A DNA stretch of 64,000 bases, taken from the NCBI RefSeq assembly GCF_000691525.1, contig NZ_JMDW01000009.1:248001-312000 (forward strand), written 5' to 3'. The translations under genes and the position numbers were made by a program. Numbering within the stretch: position 1 is the stretch's first letter; every line of letters starts with the position of its first letter. This document shows positions 10,087 to 19,572 of this stretch, one piece after another. A model generated the notes under the pieces. It searched no databases. It was not told the DNA's origin and saw nothing but the letters and a program-made list of their open reading frames with translations. The stretch comes from Mycolicibacterium neoaurum ATCC 25795 (lineage in GTDB: Bacteria; Actinomycetota; Actinomycetes; Mycobacteriales; Mycobacteriaceae).

Positions 10087-10734
10087 CTAGAACAATGCGC
10101 TGATCGGGGTGTCACCGGCGATCAGTTCGAAGGTGCGCCCCGCGGTGTCCGGATGGTCGAGCACCGCCAGCAGCACCGCCGCGACATCGGCGCGCGGGAT
10201 CTCGCCGCGACCGGTGGACTCGGCGATGTGCACCCGTCCGGTGCCCGCATCATCGGTCAGCCGTCCCGGCCGCACGATCGTGCTGGCCAGCGCGGCGCGC
10301 GCCCGCACCTCGGCGTCGGCATCCGCTTTGGCCCGGATGTAGGCGCGGTACACCTCGTCGTAGGCGTCATCGAGGCTGCGATCGTCGGCCGAGATGGCCG
10401 AGACCATCACATAGCGCGCCACGCCCGCGGCCTCGGCGGCGTCGGCAAGCAGGATCGCGGCATCGCGGTCGACGGTCTGCTTGCGCGCCACGCCGCTGCC
10501 CGGGCCTGCGCCCGCGGCGAAGACCACCGCATCGGCCCCGCGCAGCACCTCGGCCAGCGTGGACACCGACGTGCGCTCCAGGTCCAGCACCTCGGCGCTC
10601 GCGCCGACCGCCTGCAGATCCGGCACGTGAGCCGGATTGCGCACCAGGCCCACCGCGGTGTCACCCCGCTCGGCCAACAGCCTTTCGAGGATGAGGGCGA
10701 TCTGACCATGTCCACCGGCGATGACGACTCGCAT
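10087..10734 (-). CDS. NAD(P)-binding short-chain reductase-like protein
   Basis: A 215-residue atypical SDR (NAD(P)H-binding, NmrA/YwnB-like). The Rossmann glycine motif is at the very start (VVIAGGHGQIA), and VRPGRLTDD is a later family feature. The length and the ISADDRS segment in place of a classical YxxxK site suggest a redox sensor or non-classical reductase. The substrate is unknown. The ATG at 10734 begins right at the Rossmann strand. The frame is open for 290 codons upstream, but this runs antisense to ruvC and is not coding. It is divergent from the next small gene, with overlapping 5' ends. Confidence 0.8.
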   Translation of the reverse strand: MRVVIAGGHGQIALILERLLAERGDTAVGLVRNPAHVPDLQAVGASAEVLDLERTSVSTLAEVLRGADAVVFAAGAGPGSGVARKQTVDRDAAILLADAAEAAGVARYVMVSAISADDRSLDDAYDEVYRAYIRAKADADAEVRARAALASTIVRPGRLTDDAGTGRVHIAESTGRGEIPRADVAAVLLAVLDHPDTAGRTFELIAGDTPISALF

Positions 10735-11073
10735 GACTCCAGCCTGCCACGGCAAGATGTCCCGGTGGCTGTGGTGACAGATCCCCGTGGCGTGCAATGG
10801 TCGGTGCGCCGCCGCTGGTGGCCGTTCGGTGAGGTCTTCGATCCCGCCTTCGACGGGCTGATCGGATTGCTCCTGGTGGTCCCGACGCTGCTGCTGTGGC
10901 CGCTGTGGTTCGCGGCCAAGATGCTCGGGGTGCGCTGGCGCATCGTGGTCGAGCGGGACGGTGTCGAAGTGGAGACCGTGCTGGTTCGTGGGTGGCGCCG
11001 GTCCACCGGGCGGATCGACGAGATCGCCCTGCAGGTTGCGCGTGGCTGGCGGTCGGGCCACTTCGATATCTGA
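10708..11073 (+). CDS. Small membrane protein of unknown function
   Basis: About 121 residues, not recognised. It has a charged N-terminus, a hydrophobic hairpin (LIGLLLVVPTLLLWPLWFAAK) and a C-terminal soluble part (WRIVVERDGVEVETVLVRGWRRS). The ATG at 10708 makes it overlap the divergent SDR gene by 27 bases. A later GTG (for example 10774) is possible, since no clear ribosome-binding site decides. It sits just before the LexA-controlled ruvC promoter. Codon use is native. Confidence 0.6.
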   Translation: MSTGDDDSHDSSLPRQDVPVAVVTDPRGVQWSVRRRWWPFGEVFDPAFDGLIGLLLVVPTLLLWPLWFAAKMLGVRWRIVVERDGVEVETVLVRGWRRSTGRIDEIALQVARGWRSGHFDI

Positions 11074-11131
11074 GCGAGCCGGTATCCGAGCGTGTCCCTG
11101 CCCGGCGCTGTCGGCCCGGGCGGCTAACCTA

Positions 11132-11147
11132 TCGAACAGGTGTTCTG
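11132..11147 (+). promoter_or_regulatory. LexA (SOS) box in front of ruvCAB
   Basis: TCGAAC-aggt-GTTCTG matches the mycobacterial LexA consensus TCGAAC-N4-GTTCGA at 10 of 12 positions. It lies 17 bases before the ruvC GTG and immediately after a -10 TAACCT (11125-11130), so bound LexA would cover the transcription start. It predicts DNA-damage induction of ruvCAB. Confidence 0.8.
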
Positions 11148-11163
11148 ATGTGAAGGGGTTGGC

Positions 11164-11721
11164 GTGCGGGTAATGGGAGTCGATCCCGGTTTGACGCGCT
11201 GTGGGCTGTCCATGATCGAGAGCGGTCGGGGCAGACATGTGACGGCGCTCGATGTCGACGTCGTGCGCACGCCCGCCGACGAGCCGTTGCAGAAGCGGCT
11301 GCTGACCATCAGCGACACGGTGGAGCACTGGATGGACACCCACGTCCCCGATGTCATCGCGATCGAGCGGGTGTTCGCCAATCACAATGCCAACACCGCC
11401 ATGGGCACCGCCCAGGCAGGCGGGGTGATCGCGCTGGCCGCGGCCCGCCGGGGTATCGACGTGTACTTCCACACCCCGTCGGAGGTGAAGGCCGCCGTGA
11501 CCGGCAACGGGCGAGCCGACAAGGCCCAGATCACCACGATGGTCACCAAGATCCTTGCGCTGCAACAGAAACCGACTCCGGCCGATGCTGCCGACGCGTT
11601 GGCGCTCGCCATCTGCCACTGCTGGCGCGCGCCGATGATTGCCAGGATGGCCGAGGCCGAGGCCAAGGCGGCCGAACAGAAGAAGCGGTATCAGGCGCGG
11701 CTGAAGGCGGTGCGGGCATGA
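11164..11721 (+). CDS. ruvC: Holliday junction resolvase RuvC
   Basis: The endonuclease that cuts Holliday junctions with RuvAB. It has 185 residues with all four catalytic acids at the canonical positions: D7 (GVDPGLT), E68 (AIERVF), D141 and D144 ([11 protein letters not shown]). The GTG at 11164 follows AAGGGG. It is the first gene of ruvCAB, overlaps ruvA by ATGA, and is likely repressed by LexA through the box at 11132-11147. Confidence 0.97.
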   Translation: MRVMGVDPGLTRCGLSMIESGRGRHVTALDVDVVRTPADEPLQKRLLTISDTVEHWMDTHVPDVIAIERVFANHNANTAMGTAQAGGVIALAAARRGIDVYFHTPSEVKAAVTGNGRADKAQITTMVTKILALQQKPTPADAADALALAICHCWRAPMIARMAEAEAKAAEQKKRYQARLKAVRA

Positions 11722-12308
11722 TCTCCTCGGTGCGCGGTGAGGTCCTCGACATCGCCCTCGACCACGCGGTCATCGAGGCCGCCGGCGTCGGCTACAAGGT
11801 GATGGCCACACCGTCGACGCTGTCCACCTTGCGTCGCGGGGCCGACGCCCGGCTCATCACGGCGATGATCGTGCGTGAGGATTCGATGACGCTCTACGGT
11901 TTCGCCGACGGTGAGGCCCGCGACCTGTTCAGCACCCTGCTCGGGGTGTCCGGGGTGGGCCCGAAGATCGCGCTCGCCACGCTCGCGGTCTACGACGCCC
12001 CGGCGCTGCGGCAGGCGCTGGCCGACGGCGACGTCACCGCGCTGACCCGGGTGCCCGGTATCGGCAAGCGCGGTGCCGAGCGGATGGTGCTGGAACTGCG
12101 CGACAAGATCGGCGCAGTGCCCGGTTCCGCCGGTGGGGCCACCGCCACCGGCCATGCCGTGCGCACCCCGGTGGTGGAAGCCCTTGTCGGCCTTGGGTTC
12201 GCGGCAAAGCAGGCCGAGGAGGCCACCGACAAGGTGCTCGCCGACGATCCGACCGCCACCACCTCCGGCGCGTTGCGTGCCGCGCTGTCGATGCTGGGTA
12301 AGAAGTAG
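11718..12308 (+). CDS. ruvA: Holliday junction DNA helicase subunit RuvA
   Basis: Binds four-way junctions and loads RuvB. It has 196 residues: an OB-fold start ([26 protein letters not shown]), tandem helix-hairpin-helix motifs ([13 protein letters not shown] and [15 protein letters not shown]) and the C-terminal RuvB-binding domain ([16 protein letters not shown]). It is translationally coupled to ruvC. Only 2 bases separate it from ruvB. Confidence 0.97.
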   Translation: MISSVRGEVLDIALDHAVIEAAGVGYKVMATPSTLSTLRRGADARLITAMIVREDSMTLYGFADGEARDLFSTLLGVSGVGPKIALATLAVYDAPALRQALADGDVTALTRVPGIGKRGAERMVLELRDKIGAVPGSAGGATATGHAVRTPVVEALVGLGFAAKQAEEATDKVLADDPTATTSGALRAALSMLGKK

Positions 12309-12310
12309 CC

Positions 12311-13366
12311 ATGGGTCGTTTCGAGGACGAGGAACCCGAGGAGCGTGATGTCTCGCCGGCGTTGACCGTCGGCGAGGGGGATGTCGACGCCAGCCTGCGG
12401 CCGCGGTCCCTGGGCGAGTTCATCGGCCAGCACCGGGTGCGTGAGCAGCTGCAGCTGGTCCTGGAGGGTGCCAAGAATCGCGGCGGCACACCGGATCACA
12501 TTCTGCTGTCCGGGCCGCCCGGCCTTGGCAAGACGTCGCTGGCGATGATCATCGCCGCCGAATTGAGCTCGGCGCTGCGGGTCACCTCGGGCCCGGCGCT
12601 GGAGCGCGCGGGCGATCTGGCGGCCATGCTGTCGAATCTCGTCGAGGGTGATGTGCTGTTCATCGACGAGATCCACCGCATCGCCCGGCCCGCCGAGGAG
12701 ATGCTCTACCTGGCGATGGAGGACTTCCGCGTCGACGTCGTCGTCGGCAAAGGGCCAGGGGCGACGTCGATTCCGCTCGATGTGGCGCCCTTCACCCTGG
12801 TCGGGGCGACAACCAGGTCCGGAGCGCTGACCGGGCCGCTGCGCGACCGGTTCGGCTTCACTGCCCACATGGACTTCTACGAACCCGCCGATCTGGAGCG
12901 GGTGCTGCACCGCTCGGCAGGGATCCTCGGTATCGGGCTGGAGGCCACCGCCGGTGCCGAGGTCGCTCGCCGTTCCCGCGGCACCCCACGTATCGCGAAC
13001 CGGTTGTTGCGTCGGGTGCGCGATTACGCCGAGGTACGTGCCGACGGGGTGATAACCCGCGATATCGCCAAGGCGGCGCTGGAGGTGTACGACGTCGACG
13101 AACTCGGACTGGATCGGCTGGACCGGGCGGTGCTCACGGCGTTGACCCGCAGTTTCAACGGCGGCCCCGTCGGGGTGTCGACGCTGGCGGTGGCGGTCGG
13201 GGAGGAGGCCACCACCGTCGAGGAGGTGTGCGAACCATTCCTGGTGCGCGCCGGGATGATCGCCCGCACCCCGCGCGGACGGGTGGCGACCCCGTTGGCG
13301 TGGACACACCTCGGGCTGGAACCGCCGGTTCGCGGTCTCGGTCAGCAGTCCGGCCTGTTTGAATAG
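12311..13366 (+). CDS. ruvB: Holliday junction DNA helicase subunit RuvB
   Basis: The AAA+ motor for branch migration, 351 residues. Walker A is [11 protein letters not shown] and Walker B is LFIDEIHR. Sensor and arginine-finger regions ([18 protein letters not shown]) and the C-terminal winged helix ([14 protein letters not shown]) are present. It ends the SOS-controlled ruvCAB operon. Confidence 0.97.
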   Translation: MGRFEDEEPEERDVSPALTVGEGDVDASLRPRSLGEFIGQHRVREQLQLVLEGAKNRGGTPDHILLSGPPGLGKTSLAMIIAAELSSALRVTSGPALERAGDLAAMLSNLVEGDVLFIDEIHRIARPAEEMLYLAMEDFRVDVVVGKGPGATSIPLDVAPFTLVGATTRSGALTGPLRDRFGFTAHMDFYEPADLERVLHRSAGILGIGLEATAGAEVARRSRGTPRIANRLLRRVRDYAEVRADGVITRDIAKAALEVYDVDELGLDRLDRAVLTALTRSFNGGPVGVSTLAVAVGEEATTVEEVCEPFLVRAGMIARTPRGRVATPLAWTHLGLEPPVRGLGQQSGLFE

Positions 13367-13371
13367 TCGGC

Positions 13372-13758
13372 ATGCTTGTCGCCGCTTTGATCGTCGCCGC
13401 CCTCGCCGCGCTGCTGCACGTCTACATCTTCGTCATGGAATCGGTGACCTGGACCTCGCCGCGCACCCGCGCGACGTTCGGGATGAGTGCCGATGAGGCG
13501 GCCGCCACCAAGGAGCTCGCCTTCAACCAGGGCTTCTACAACCTGTTCCTGGCCATCGTGTCCGCGATCGGGATCGCCGCAGTGGCAATGGGGCACAGCG
13601 GTATCGGCGCGGCGTTGATCCTCGCCGGGGTCGGCTCGATGCTGGCCGCGGCGCTGGTGCTGCTGATCTCCTCGCCGGACAAGGCGCGCGCCGCGATCAG
13701 CCAGGGTCTGTTCCCGCTGATCGCCGTCGTGCTGCTGGTGATCCACCTCGTCGGCTAG
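13372..13758 (+). CDS. DUF1304-family membrane protein
   Basis: 128 residues and four predicted membrane helices. The family signature HVYIFVMESVTW sits in helix 1 and FNQGFYNLFLA in helix 2. DUF1304 proteins are small integral membrane proteins of unknown function. It starts 5 bases after ruvB, so it may be transcribed with ruvCAB, but no functional link is known. Confidence 0.8.
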   Translation: MLVAALIVAALAALLHVYIFVMESVTWTSPRTRATFGMSADEAAATKELAFNQGFYNLFLAIVSAIGIAAVAMGHSGIGAALILAGVGSMLAAALVLLISSPDKARAAISQGLFPLIAVVLLVIHLVG

Positions 13759-13760
13759 CG

Positions 13761-13786
13761 GTTTTCGCGGGGTCCGAGCTGGGTAA
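13761..13786 (+). promoter_or_regulatory. SigF-type promoter
   Basis: GTTT at 13761-13764, a 16-base spacer and GGGTAA at 13781-13786 fit the mycobacterial SigF pattern GTTT-N15-17-GGGTA. It is followed by a Shine-Dalgarno AGAGGAGG and the ATG at 13813, giving a leader of about 20 bases. Confidence 0.6.
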
Positions 13787-13812
13787 ACACCATTCGGCAG
13801 AGGAGGCCCCCC

Positions 13813-14526
13813 ATGACCGATACACACGTTTCCCCCCGCGGCGGCAGGCTGCACATCGCGCGCAGCCGCGGTGCCCTCAGCGGAGTCCTGTTGATCGCCC
13901 TGGGGTTGTGGGGCGCCCTCATTCCATTCGTCGGGCCGTACTTCGACTTCGCCTACACACCCGACACGCCGTGGGCATGGACCATGGGCCGGGGCTGGCT
14001 ACAGCTACTTCCCGGCGTGGTGGCCGTCATCGGTGGCATATTGCTGCTGGTCTCGCGCAACCGCGCCACCGCCATGCTGGGCGGCTGGCTCGGCGTCGCC
14101 GCGGGTGCCTGGTTCGTGGTGGGTCGGGTGCTGGCCGCGCCGCTGGGTCTCGGCACGCCGGGCAGCCCCGTCGCGGTGACCGAGGCGAAGAGCGTGGCGC
14201 TGGAGCTGTCCTATTTCTCCGGCCTGGGCGCGGTGATGGTGTTCCTGGCCGCCGCCGCGATCGGCCGCGTGTCGGTCCGCAGCGTGCGCGATGTCCGGGA
14301 TGTCCGGGTACGCGACGACGAGCGCGTGCGTGACACCGTCACCGGGGACAGCGCCGTCCACGACGACCACACCAGGGCCATCCCGCTGCATCAGCCGACG
14401 TCGGAGACGCGGCAGGCAACGGGTCCGATCATGGCGACCGAACCCGATCACACGACCGTCCCGACCCGGCGCAGGGGACTCAAGGACCGGCTGTTCGGTT
14501 CGTCGAAGACCCCGGTGTCGCACTAG
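13813..14526 (+). CDS. Four-helix membrane protein with charged C-terminal tail
   Basis: 237 residues, family not recognised. There are four hydrophobic segments (about residues 20-38, 60-78, 82-104 and 132-153). A cytoplasm-type tail follows with a short Arg/Asp repeat (VRDVRDVRVRDDERVRD) and a basic end (RRRGLKDRLFG). The segment between helices 1 and 2 (FVGPYFDFAYTPDTPWAW) is rich in aromatic residues and probably extracytoplasmic. A SigF-type promoter directly upstream suggests expression in stress or stationary phase. It is convergent with gabT. Confidence 0.75.
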   Translation: MTDTHVSPRGGRLHIARSRGALSGVLLIALGLWGALIPFVGPYFDFAYTPDTPWAWTMGRGWLQLLPGVVAVIGGILLLVSRNRATAMLGGWLGVAAGAWFVVGRVLAAPLGLGTPGSPVAVTEAKSVALELSYFSGLGAVMVFLAAAAIGRVSVRSVRDVRDVRVRDDERVRDTVTGDSAVHDDHTRAIPLHQPTSETRQATGPIMATEPDHTTVPTRRRGLKDRLFGSSKTPVSH

Positions 14527-14542
14527 CGGCACCACGGGCGGG

Positions 14543-15886
14543 TCAGCGCAGTGCGGCCAGCGCCTCGGCCAGGATGTCGAGCGCCTCGTTGAGCAGGTCG
14601 TCGCTGATCGCCAGTGGCGGCAGGAACCGCAGCACGTTGCCGTAGGTACCGCAGGACAGCACGATGACACCCTTAGCGTGCGCGGCGGCGCACAAGGCCT
14701 TGGTCAGCTCGGCATCGGGCTCGGTGCCGCCGGGCTTGACCAGTTCGACGGCGATCATCGCGCCGCGACCGCGGACGTCGCCGATGCGATCGTCATCGGC
14801 CTGCATGCGGTGCAGTCGATCCTTCATCAACCGCTCGATGGCGCCGGCGCGGGCAACCAGCCCGTCGGTCTCGATCGTCTCGATGGTCGCCAAGGCCGCG
14901 GCGCAAGCGATCGGATTGCCGCCGTAGGTGCCGCCCAGCCCGGACACGTGCGGGGCGTCCATGATCTCGGCGCGCCCGGTGACCGCGGACAGCGGTAACC
15001 CGTCGGCGATGCCCTTCGCGGTGACGATCAGGTCCGGTTCGATGCCCTCGTGTTCACAGGCGAACATGGCGCCCGTCCGGGCGAACCCGGTCTGCACCTC
15101 GTCGGCGATGAACACCACATCGTTGTCCCGGCACCAGGCGAGCAGGGCGGGCAGGAATCCCGGTGCGGGGACGATGAATCCGCCCTCACCCTGGATGGGC
15201 TCGATGATGACGGCCGCCAGGTTGTCGGGGCCGATCTGCTTGTCGATGACGGTGATCGCGCGCTTGGCCGCCAGTTCGCCGTCCTCTGCCAGTTCCTTGC
15301 CGAACTCCGCATCGCGGAAGGGATAGGACAGCGGAGCCCGGTAGATCTCCGGGGCGAACGGGCCGAAACCGCTCTTGTAGGGCATCGATTTGGCGGTCAG
15401 CGCCATCGTGAGGTTGGTGCGGCCGTGATAGGCGTGGTCGAAGGACACCACGGCCTGCTTGCGGGTGTAGGAGCGGGCGATCTTGATCGCGTTCTCGACC
15501 GCCTCGGATCCGGTGTTGAACAGCGCAGAACGCTTGTCCCCGCTGCCGGGGGTGAGCCGATTGAGGTGTTCGGCCACGGCCACGTATCCCTCATAGGGCG
15601 TCACCATGAAGCAGGTGTGGGTGAACAGATCGACTTGCGCGGTCACCGCGTCGACCACCCGCGGCGCGGCGTTGCCGATGGTGGTGACGGCGATGCCCGA
15701 GCCGAGGTCGATCAGCCGGTTGCCGTCGATGTCCTCCAGGATGCCGCCGGCGGCACGGGCGGCGTAGACGGGCATCGTCGTGCCGACACCGCGGGCGACC
15801 GCGGAATTCTTGCGCTCGATCAGCGCCGAGGACTTCGGGCCGGGGATGGCGGTGGCGAGATGGCGGCTCTGTTCGACGGCAGGCAC
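14543..15886 (-). CDS. gabT: 4-aminobutyrate aminotransferase
   Basis: A class III PLP aminotransferase that converts GABA and 2-oxoglutarate to succinic semialdehyde and glutamate. It has 447 residues from a GTG preceded by CAGGAG. PLP-binding features are the FNTGSEAVENAIK loop, D262 in FIADEVQTGFARTG and the Schiff-base lysine K291 in IVTAKGIADG. A longer in-frame extension upstream lies in the yajC promoter region and was rejected. It is divergent from yajC. M. tuberculosis has gabT at the same site (Rv2589). Confidence 0.92.
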   Translation of the reverse strand: MPAVEQSRHLATAIPGPKSSALIERKNSAVARGVGTTMPVYAARAAGGILEDIDGNRLIDLGSGIAVTTIGNAAPRVVDAVTAQVDLFTHTCFMVTPYEGYVAVAEHLNRLTPGSGDKRSALFNTGSEAVENAIKIARSYTRKQAVVSFDHAYHGRTNLTMALTAKSMPYKSGFGPFAPEIYRAPLSYPFRDAEFGKELAEDGELAAKRAITVIDKQIGPDNLAAVIIEPIQGEGGFIVPAPGFLPALLAWCRDNDVVFIADEVQTGFARTGAMFACEHEGIEPDLIVTAKGIADGLPLSAVTGRAEIMDAPHVSGLGGTYGGNPIACAAALATIETIETDGLVARAGAIERLMKDRLHRMQADDDRIGDVRGRGAMIAVELVKPGGTEPDAELTKALCAAAHAKGVIVLSCGTYGNVLRFLPPLAISDDLLNEALDILAEALAALR

Positions 15887-16033
15887 GGCTGACTCCTGTG
15901 GCGTTACGGGTGAAAACAGCAACTCAGACGCGATCCATCTTCGAATCGCGTCGGTTCCGCCCCATTGTGTCACGGTTTCCGTCGGTCGGGGCCGGGTTGC
16001 CCGGGTGACCGGCAAATCGGGCGAGCCGATAGT

Positions 16034-16049
16034 GGCACACTGGTGTGCC
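16034..16049. promoter_or_regulatory. Inverted repeat before yajC
   Basis: GGCACAC-tg-GTGTGCC has perfect 7-base arms with a 2-base spacer, 35 bases before the yajC ATG. It may be a regulator site for the yajC-secDF operon or a leader hairpin. No regulator is assigned. Confidence 0.4.
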
Positions 16050-16083
16050 GTACCCGCTGACAACTGCGAAGGACAGCAGCTCC

Positions 16084-16443
16084 ATGGATCTCGTCGTATT
16101 CCTGCCCCTCTTCATCATTCTGGGCGCCTTCATGTTCTTCGCGTCGCGCCGCCAGAAGAAGGCCATGCAGGCCACGATCGATCTGCACGAGTCGCTGACC
16201 GTCGGTGACCGGGTGCACACCACCTCGGGTCTGCAGGGCACCATCGCCGGCATCACCGACGACTACGTCGACCTGGAGATCGCCCCCGGTGTGGTGACCA
16301 CCTGGATGAAGCTGGCCATCCGCGATCGCATCGAAGACCTCGACAACGATGATGACGACGCCGATGACAACGAGACGTTCGAGGGCCAATCCGGTGCCGT
16401 CGAACTCACCGACCGCCCGACACCCAAGACTGACAGCAACTGA
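16084..16443 (+). CDS. yajC: Preprotein translocase auxiliary subunit YajC
   Basis: 119 residues, a single-pass protein of the SecDF-YajC complex. It has a membrane helix near residues 2-22 (LVVFLPLFIILGAFMFFASRRQKK), then the conserved VGDRVHTTSGLQGTI module, and an acidic C-terminal tail rich in Asp. The ATG at 16084 is chosen because it places the helix at the N-terminus and follows AAGGA. An upstream in-frame start would add a non-conserved 13-residue leader. secD follows after 80 bases. Confidence 0.93.
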   Translation: MDLVVFLPLFIILGAFMFFASRRQKKAMQATIDLHESLTVGDRVHTTSGLQGTIAGITDDYVDLEIAPGVVTTWMKLAIRDRIEDLDNDDDDADDNETFEGQSGAVELTDRPTPKTDSN

Positions 16444-16523
16444 GCCAGGGTCACCGCGTACCCTCCCGGTAGCGCAGTCCCTGTCAACGCCGTCCTTAAT
16501 CGTTTCGAGGAGACCCAAGAACC

Positions 16524-18335
16524 GTGGCTTCGTCTTCGGCGCCGGTCCACCCTGCCCGCTATCTGTCGCTCTTCCTGGCACTCCTCGTCGGTGTGTATCT
16601 GCTGGTCTTCCTGACCGGCGATAAGAATCCCGAGCCCAAGCTGGGTATCGACCTGCAGGGCGGCACCCGCGTCACACTCACCGCCCGCACGCCCGACGGC
16701 TCGCGTCCCACCCGCGACGCCCTGATCCAGGCGCAGGAGATCATCAGCTCGCGCGTCGACGGACTCGGTGTCTCCGGCTCCGAGGTCGTGATCGACGGTG
16801 ACAATCTGGTCATCACGGTCCCCGGAAACGACGGAACCGAGGCTCGCAGCCTCGGCCAGACCGCACGCCTCTACATCCGTCCGGTCATCCACGCGATGCC
16901 CGCCCAGCCGGCCGGTGATCAGGCACCCGCCGAGGGTACGCCGCAGGGACTGCCACCAGGCGGTCAGATTCCGGGCATGCCGCCCGGTATGGATCCCGGC
17001 GGCATGCCGCCGCTGATCGCGCCGGCCGAGCCCGAGGCGCCGGTCCGGACGCCAGGTCAGCCCGGGTCTCCCGCCGCGCCGCCCGCAGCCCAGCCGCGCC
17101 CGTACCCGCTGGAACCGGCGCCATCGCCGACCCCGTCACCGACGCCGTCTCCCACACCGGCGCCGTCTCCCGCACCGGCTCCCGGTGCGCCCGCCTCGCA
17201 GGCGCCCGGCGCACCCAACGAGGACGCCTCGCTGGCCCAGCGCATCGCCGACGAGAAGCAGCTGCGGCAGAGCACCGACCAGAGCATCCAGTTGTTGGCA
17301 CTGCAATTCCAGGCCACCCGGTGCAACGAGGATGACGTGCTGGCCGGTAACGACGACCCGAACCTGCCGCTGGTCACCTGCTCGACCGATCACAAGACCG
17401 TCTTCCTGTTGGACAAGTCGATCATGAGCGGCGAGGAGATCCAGACCGCCGGATCCGGCTTGGACCAGCAGCGCGGCGATTACGTCGTCGACGTCGAGTT
17501 CAAGAGCGGCGGCTCGAAGATCTGGGCCGATTTCACCGCGGCCAACGTCGGCACCCAGACGGCCTTCACGCTCGACTCGCAGGTCGTCAGCGCCCCCGAG
17601 ATCCAGGAGGCGATCCCCGGCGGACGCACCCAGATCACCGGGCAGTTCACCGATTCCTCGGCCCGCGAACTGGCCAACGTCCTCAAGTACGGCTCGCTGC
17701 CTCTGTCGTTCGAATCCTCGGAGGCCGAAACCGTCTCGGCGACACTGGGTTTGACCTCGCTGAAGGCCGGTCTCATCGCCGGTGCCGTCGGTCTGGCGCT
17801 GGTGCTGCTGTACTCGCTGCTGTACTACCGGGTGCTCGGCCTGCTGACCGCGCTGTCGCTGATCCTTGCCGGGGCCATGGTCTATGCACTGTTGGTGTTG
17901 CTCGGTAGATGGATCAACTACACCCTCGATCTGGCCGGTATCGCCGGTCTGATCATCGGTATAGGCACGACCGCCGACTCGTTCGTGGTGTTCTTCGAGC
18001 GCATCAAGGACGAGATCCGCGAGGGCCGTTCGTTCCGATCGGCCGTACCGCGCGGTTGGGCCCGTGCCCGCAAGACGATCCTTTCCGGTAACGCGGTGAC
18101 CTTCCTGGCCGCGGCGGTGCTCTACATCCTGGCCGTCGGCCAGGTGAAGGGCTTCGCGTTCACCCTCGGCCTGACCACCATCCTCGACGTGCTGGTGGTG
18201 TTCCTGGTGACCTGGCCGCTGGTGTACCTGTCATCGAAGTCCACGACGCTGGCCAAACCGGCGTTCAACGGTCTCGGTGCCGTCCAGCAGATCGCCCGCG
18301 AACGGCGTGCCGCGCCCACGACAGGACGGGGTTAG
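16524..18335 (+). CDS. secD: Protein translocase subunit SecD
   Basis: 603 residues with six membrane helices. It uses the proton gradient to help preproteins leave the Sec channel on the outer side. Helix 1 is at residues 12-31, followed by the P1 head beginning [13 protein letters not shown]. The C-terminal five-helix bundle includes [18 protein letters not shown]. Between residues about 130 and 235 it carries an unusually long low-complexity insert rich in Pro, Ala and Thr/Ser, which would be extracytoplasmic. The GTG start at 16524 has GAGGAG upstream. Confidence 0.95.
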   Translation: MASSSAPVHPARYLSLFLALLVGVYLLVFLTGDKNPEPKLGIDLQGGTRVTLTARTPDGSRPTRDALIQAQEIISSRVDGLGVSGSEVVIDGDNLVITVPGNDGTEARSLGQTARLYIRPVIHAMPAQPAGDQAPAEGTPQGLPPGGQIPGMPPGMDPGGMPPLIAPAEPEAPVRTPGQPGSPAAPPAAQPRPYPLEPAPSPTPSPTPSPTPAPSPAPAPGAPASQAPGAPNEDASLAQRIADEKQLRQSTDQSIQLLALQFQATRCNEDDVLAGNDDPNLPLVTCSTDHKTVFLLDKSIMSGEEIQTAGSGLDQQRGDYVVDVEFKSGGSKIWADFTAANVGTQTAFTLDSQVVSAPEIQEAIPGGRTQITGQFTDSSARELANVLKYGSLPLSFESSEAETVSATLGLTSLKAGLIAGAVGLALVLLYSLLYYRVLGLLTALSLILAGAMVYALLVLLGRWINYTLDLAGIAGLIIGIGTTADSFVVFFERIKDEIREGRSFRSAVPRGWARARKTILSGNAVTFLAAAVLYILAVGQVKGFAFTLGLTTILDVLVVFLVTWPLVYLSSKSTTLAKPAFNGLGAVQQIARERRAAPTTGRG

Positions 18336-18339
18336 TCAG

Positions 18340-19572
18340 ATGTCGGCCAAGAATTCCTCTCCGGAGACGCTCGGGACCGAGGCAGGCACCGGATCGGCTC
18401 AACAGCACGGATTCTTCGTGCGCCTCTACACCGGTACCGGTGCCTTCGAGGTCATCGGTAAACGCAAGCTGTGGTACGCCGTCAGCGGCGTCATCGTCGC
18501 GATCTCGCTGCTGGCCATGCTGATCCGCGGGTTCGCCTTCGGTATCGACTTCGAGGGCGGCACCAAGATCTCCATGCCGGTCGACGGTGCCAAGGGGCAG
18601 GCGACCACCGAGCAGGTGGAGACCGTGTTCGGTGAGGCCATGGGCGGCGCCCCTGAAACCGTCGTCATCGTCGGCAGCGGGCCGTCGGCCACCGTGCAGA
18701 TCCGCACCGAGACCCTCAGCAACGAGGACACCGAGAAGGTGCGCGCGGCCCTGTTCGACGCGTTCGCGCCCAAGGGCACCGACGGCCAGCCCAGCATTCA
18801 GGCCATCAGCGATTCGGCGGTCTCCTCGACGTGGGGCGGCCAGATCACCCAGAAGGCCCTGATCGCTCTCGTGGTGTTCCTGGTGCTGGTGTCGATCTAC
18901 ATCACCGTGCGCTACGAGCGATACATGGCGCTGGCCGCCCTGGCAGCGATGTTCTTCGACCTCATCGTCACCGCCGGCGTGTACGCGCTGGTGGGCTTCG
19001 AGGTCACCCCGGCCACCGTGATCGGTCTGCTCACCATCCTCGGCTTCTCGATCTATGACACCGTCATCGTGTTCGACAAGGTCGAGGAGAACACCGAGGG
19101 CTTCGAACACACCACCCGTCGAACGTTCGCCGAACAGGCCAACCTGGCGGTCAACCAGACCTTCATGCGATCGATCAACACCAGTCTGATCTCGGCGCTG
19201 CCGATCATCGCGCTGATGGTCATCGCCGTCTGGCTGCTCGGTGTGGGCACCCTGCAGGACCTGGCGCTGGTACAGCTTGTCGGCGTGCTCGTCGGCACCT
19301 ACTCCTCGATCTACTTCGCCACGCCGCTGCTGGTGACCCTGCGTGAGCGCACCGATGTGGTGCGTAACCACACCCGCAAGGTCATGCGCCGGCGCGCGGC
19401 GGTCGCCGCCAAGTCCGAAGGTGCCACCGAGCTCGATGATGACGATGCGGCACAGGATCTGACCGCCGACGCCGTCGAGGTGAGCACCCCGGCCGCTCCG
19501 GCACCGGACAAGCCCGCGCCCGGTGCCAAACCGTTGCGGCCCAACCGACCGTCGGGCAAACGGCGGACGTAA
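18340..19572 (+). CDS. secF: Protein translocase subunit SecF
   Basis: 410 residues, the partner of SecD. The first helix is near residues 43-63, followed by FGIDFEGGTKISM at the start of the periplasmic-type domain and FSIYDTVIVFDKVEEN in helix 4 or 5. The actinobacterial C-terminal extension rich in Pro/Ala is present. It starts 4 bases after secD. Its TAA overlaps the ATG of the lipoprotein gene (TAATG), so the next gene is probably co-translated. Confidence 0.95.
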   Translation: MSAKNSSPETLGTEAGTGSAQQHGFFVRLYTGTGAFEVIGKRKLWYAVSGVIVAISLLAMLIRGFAFGIDFEGGTKISMPVDGAKGQATTEQVETVFGEAMGGAPETVVIVGSGPSATVQIRTETLSNEDTEKVRAALFDAFAPKGTDGQPSIQAISDSAVSSTWGGQITQKALIALVVFLVLVSIYITVRYERYMALAALAAMFFDLIVTAGVYALVGFEVTPATVIGLLTILGFSIYDTVIVFDKVEENTEGFEHTTRRTFAEQANLAVNQTFMRSINTSLISALPIIALMVIAVWLLGVGTLQDLALVQLVGVLVGTYSSIYFATPLLVTLRERTDVVRNHTRKVMRRRAAVAAKSEGATELDDDDAAQDLTADAVEVSTPAAPAPDKPAPGAKPLRPNRPSGKRRT

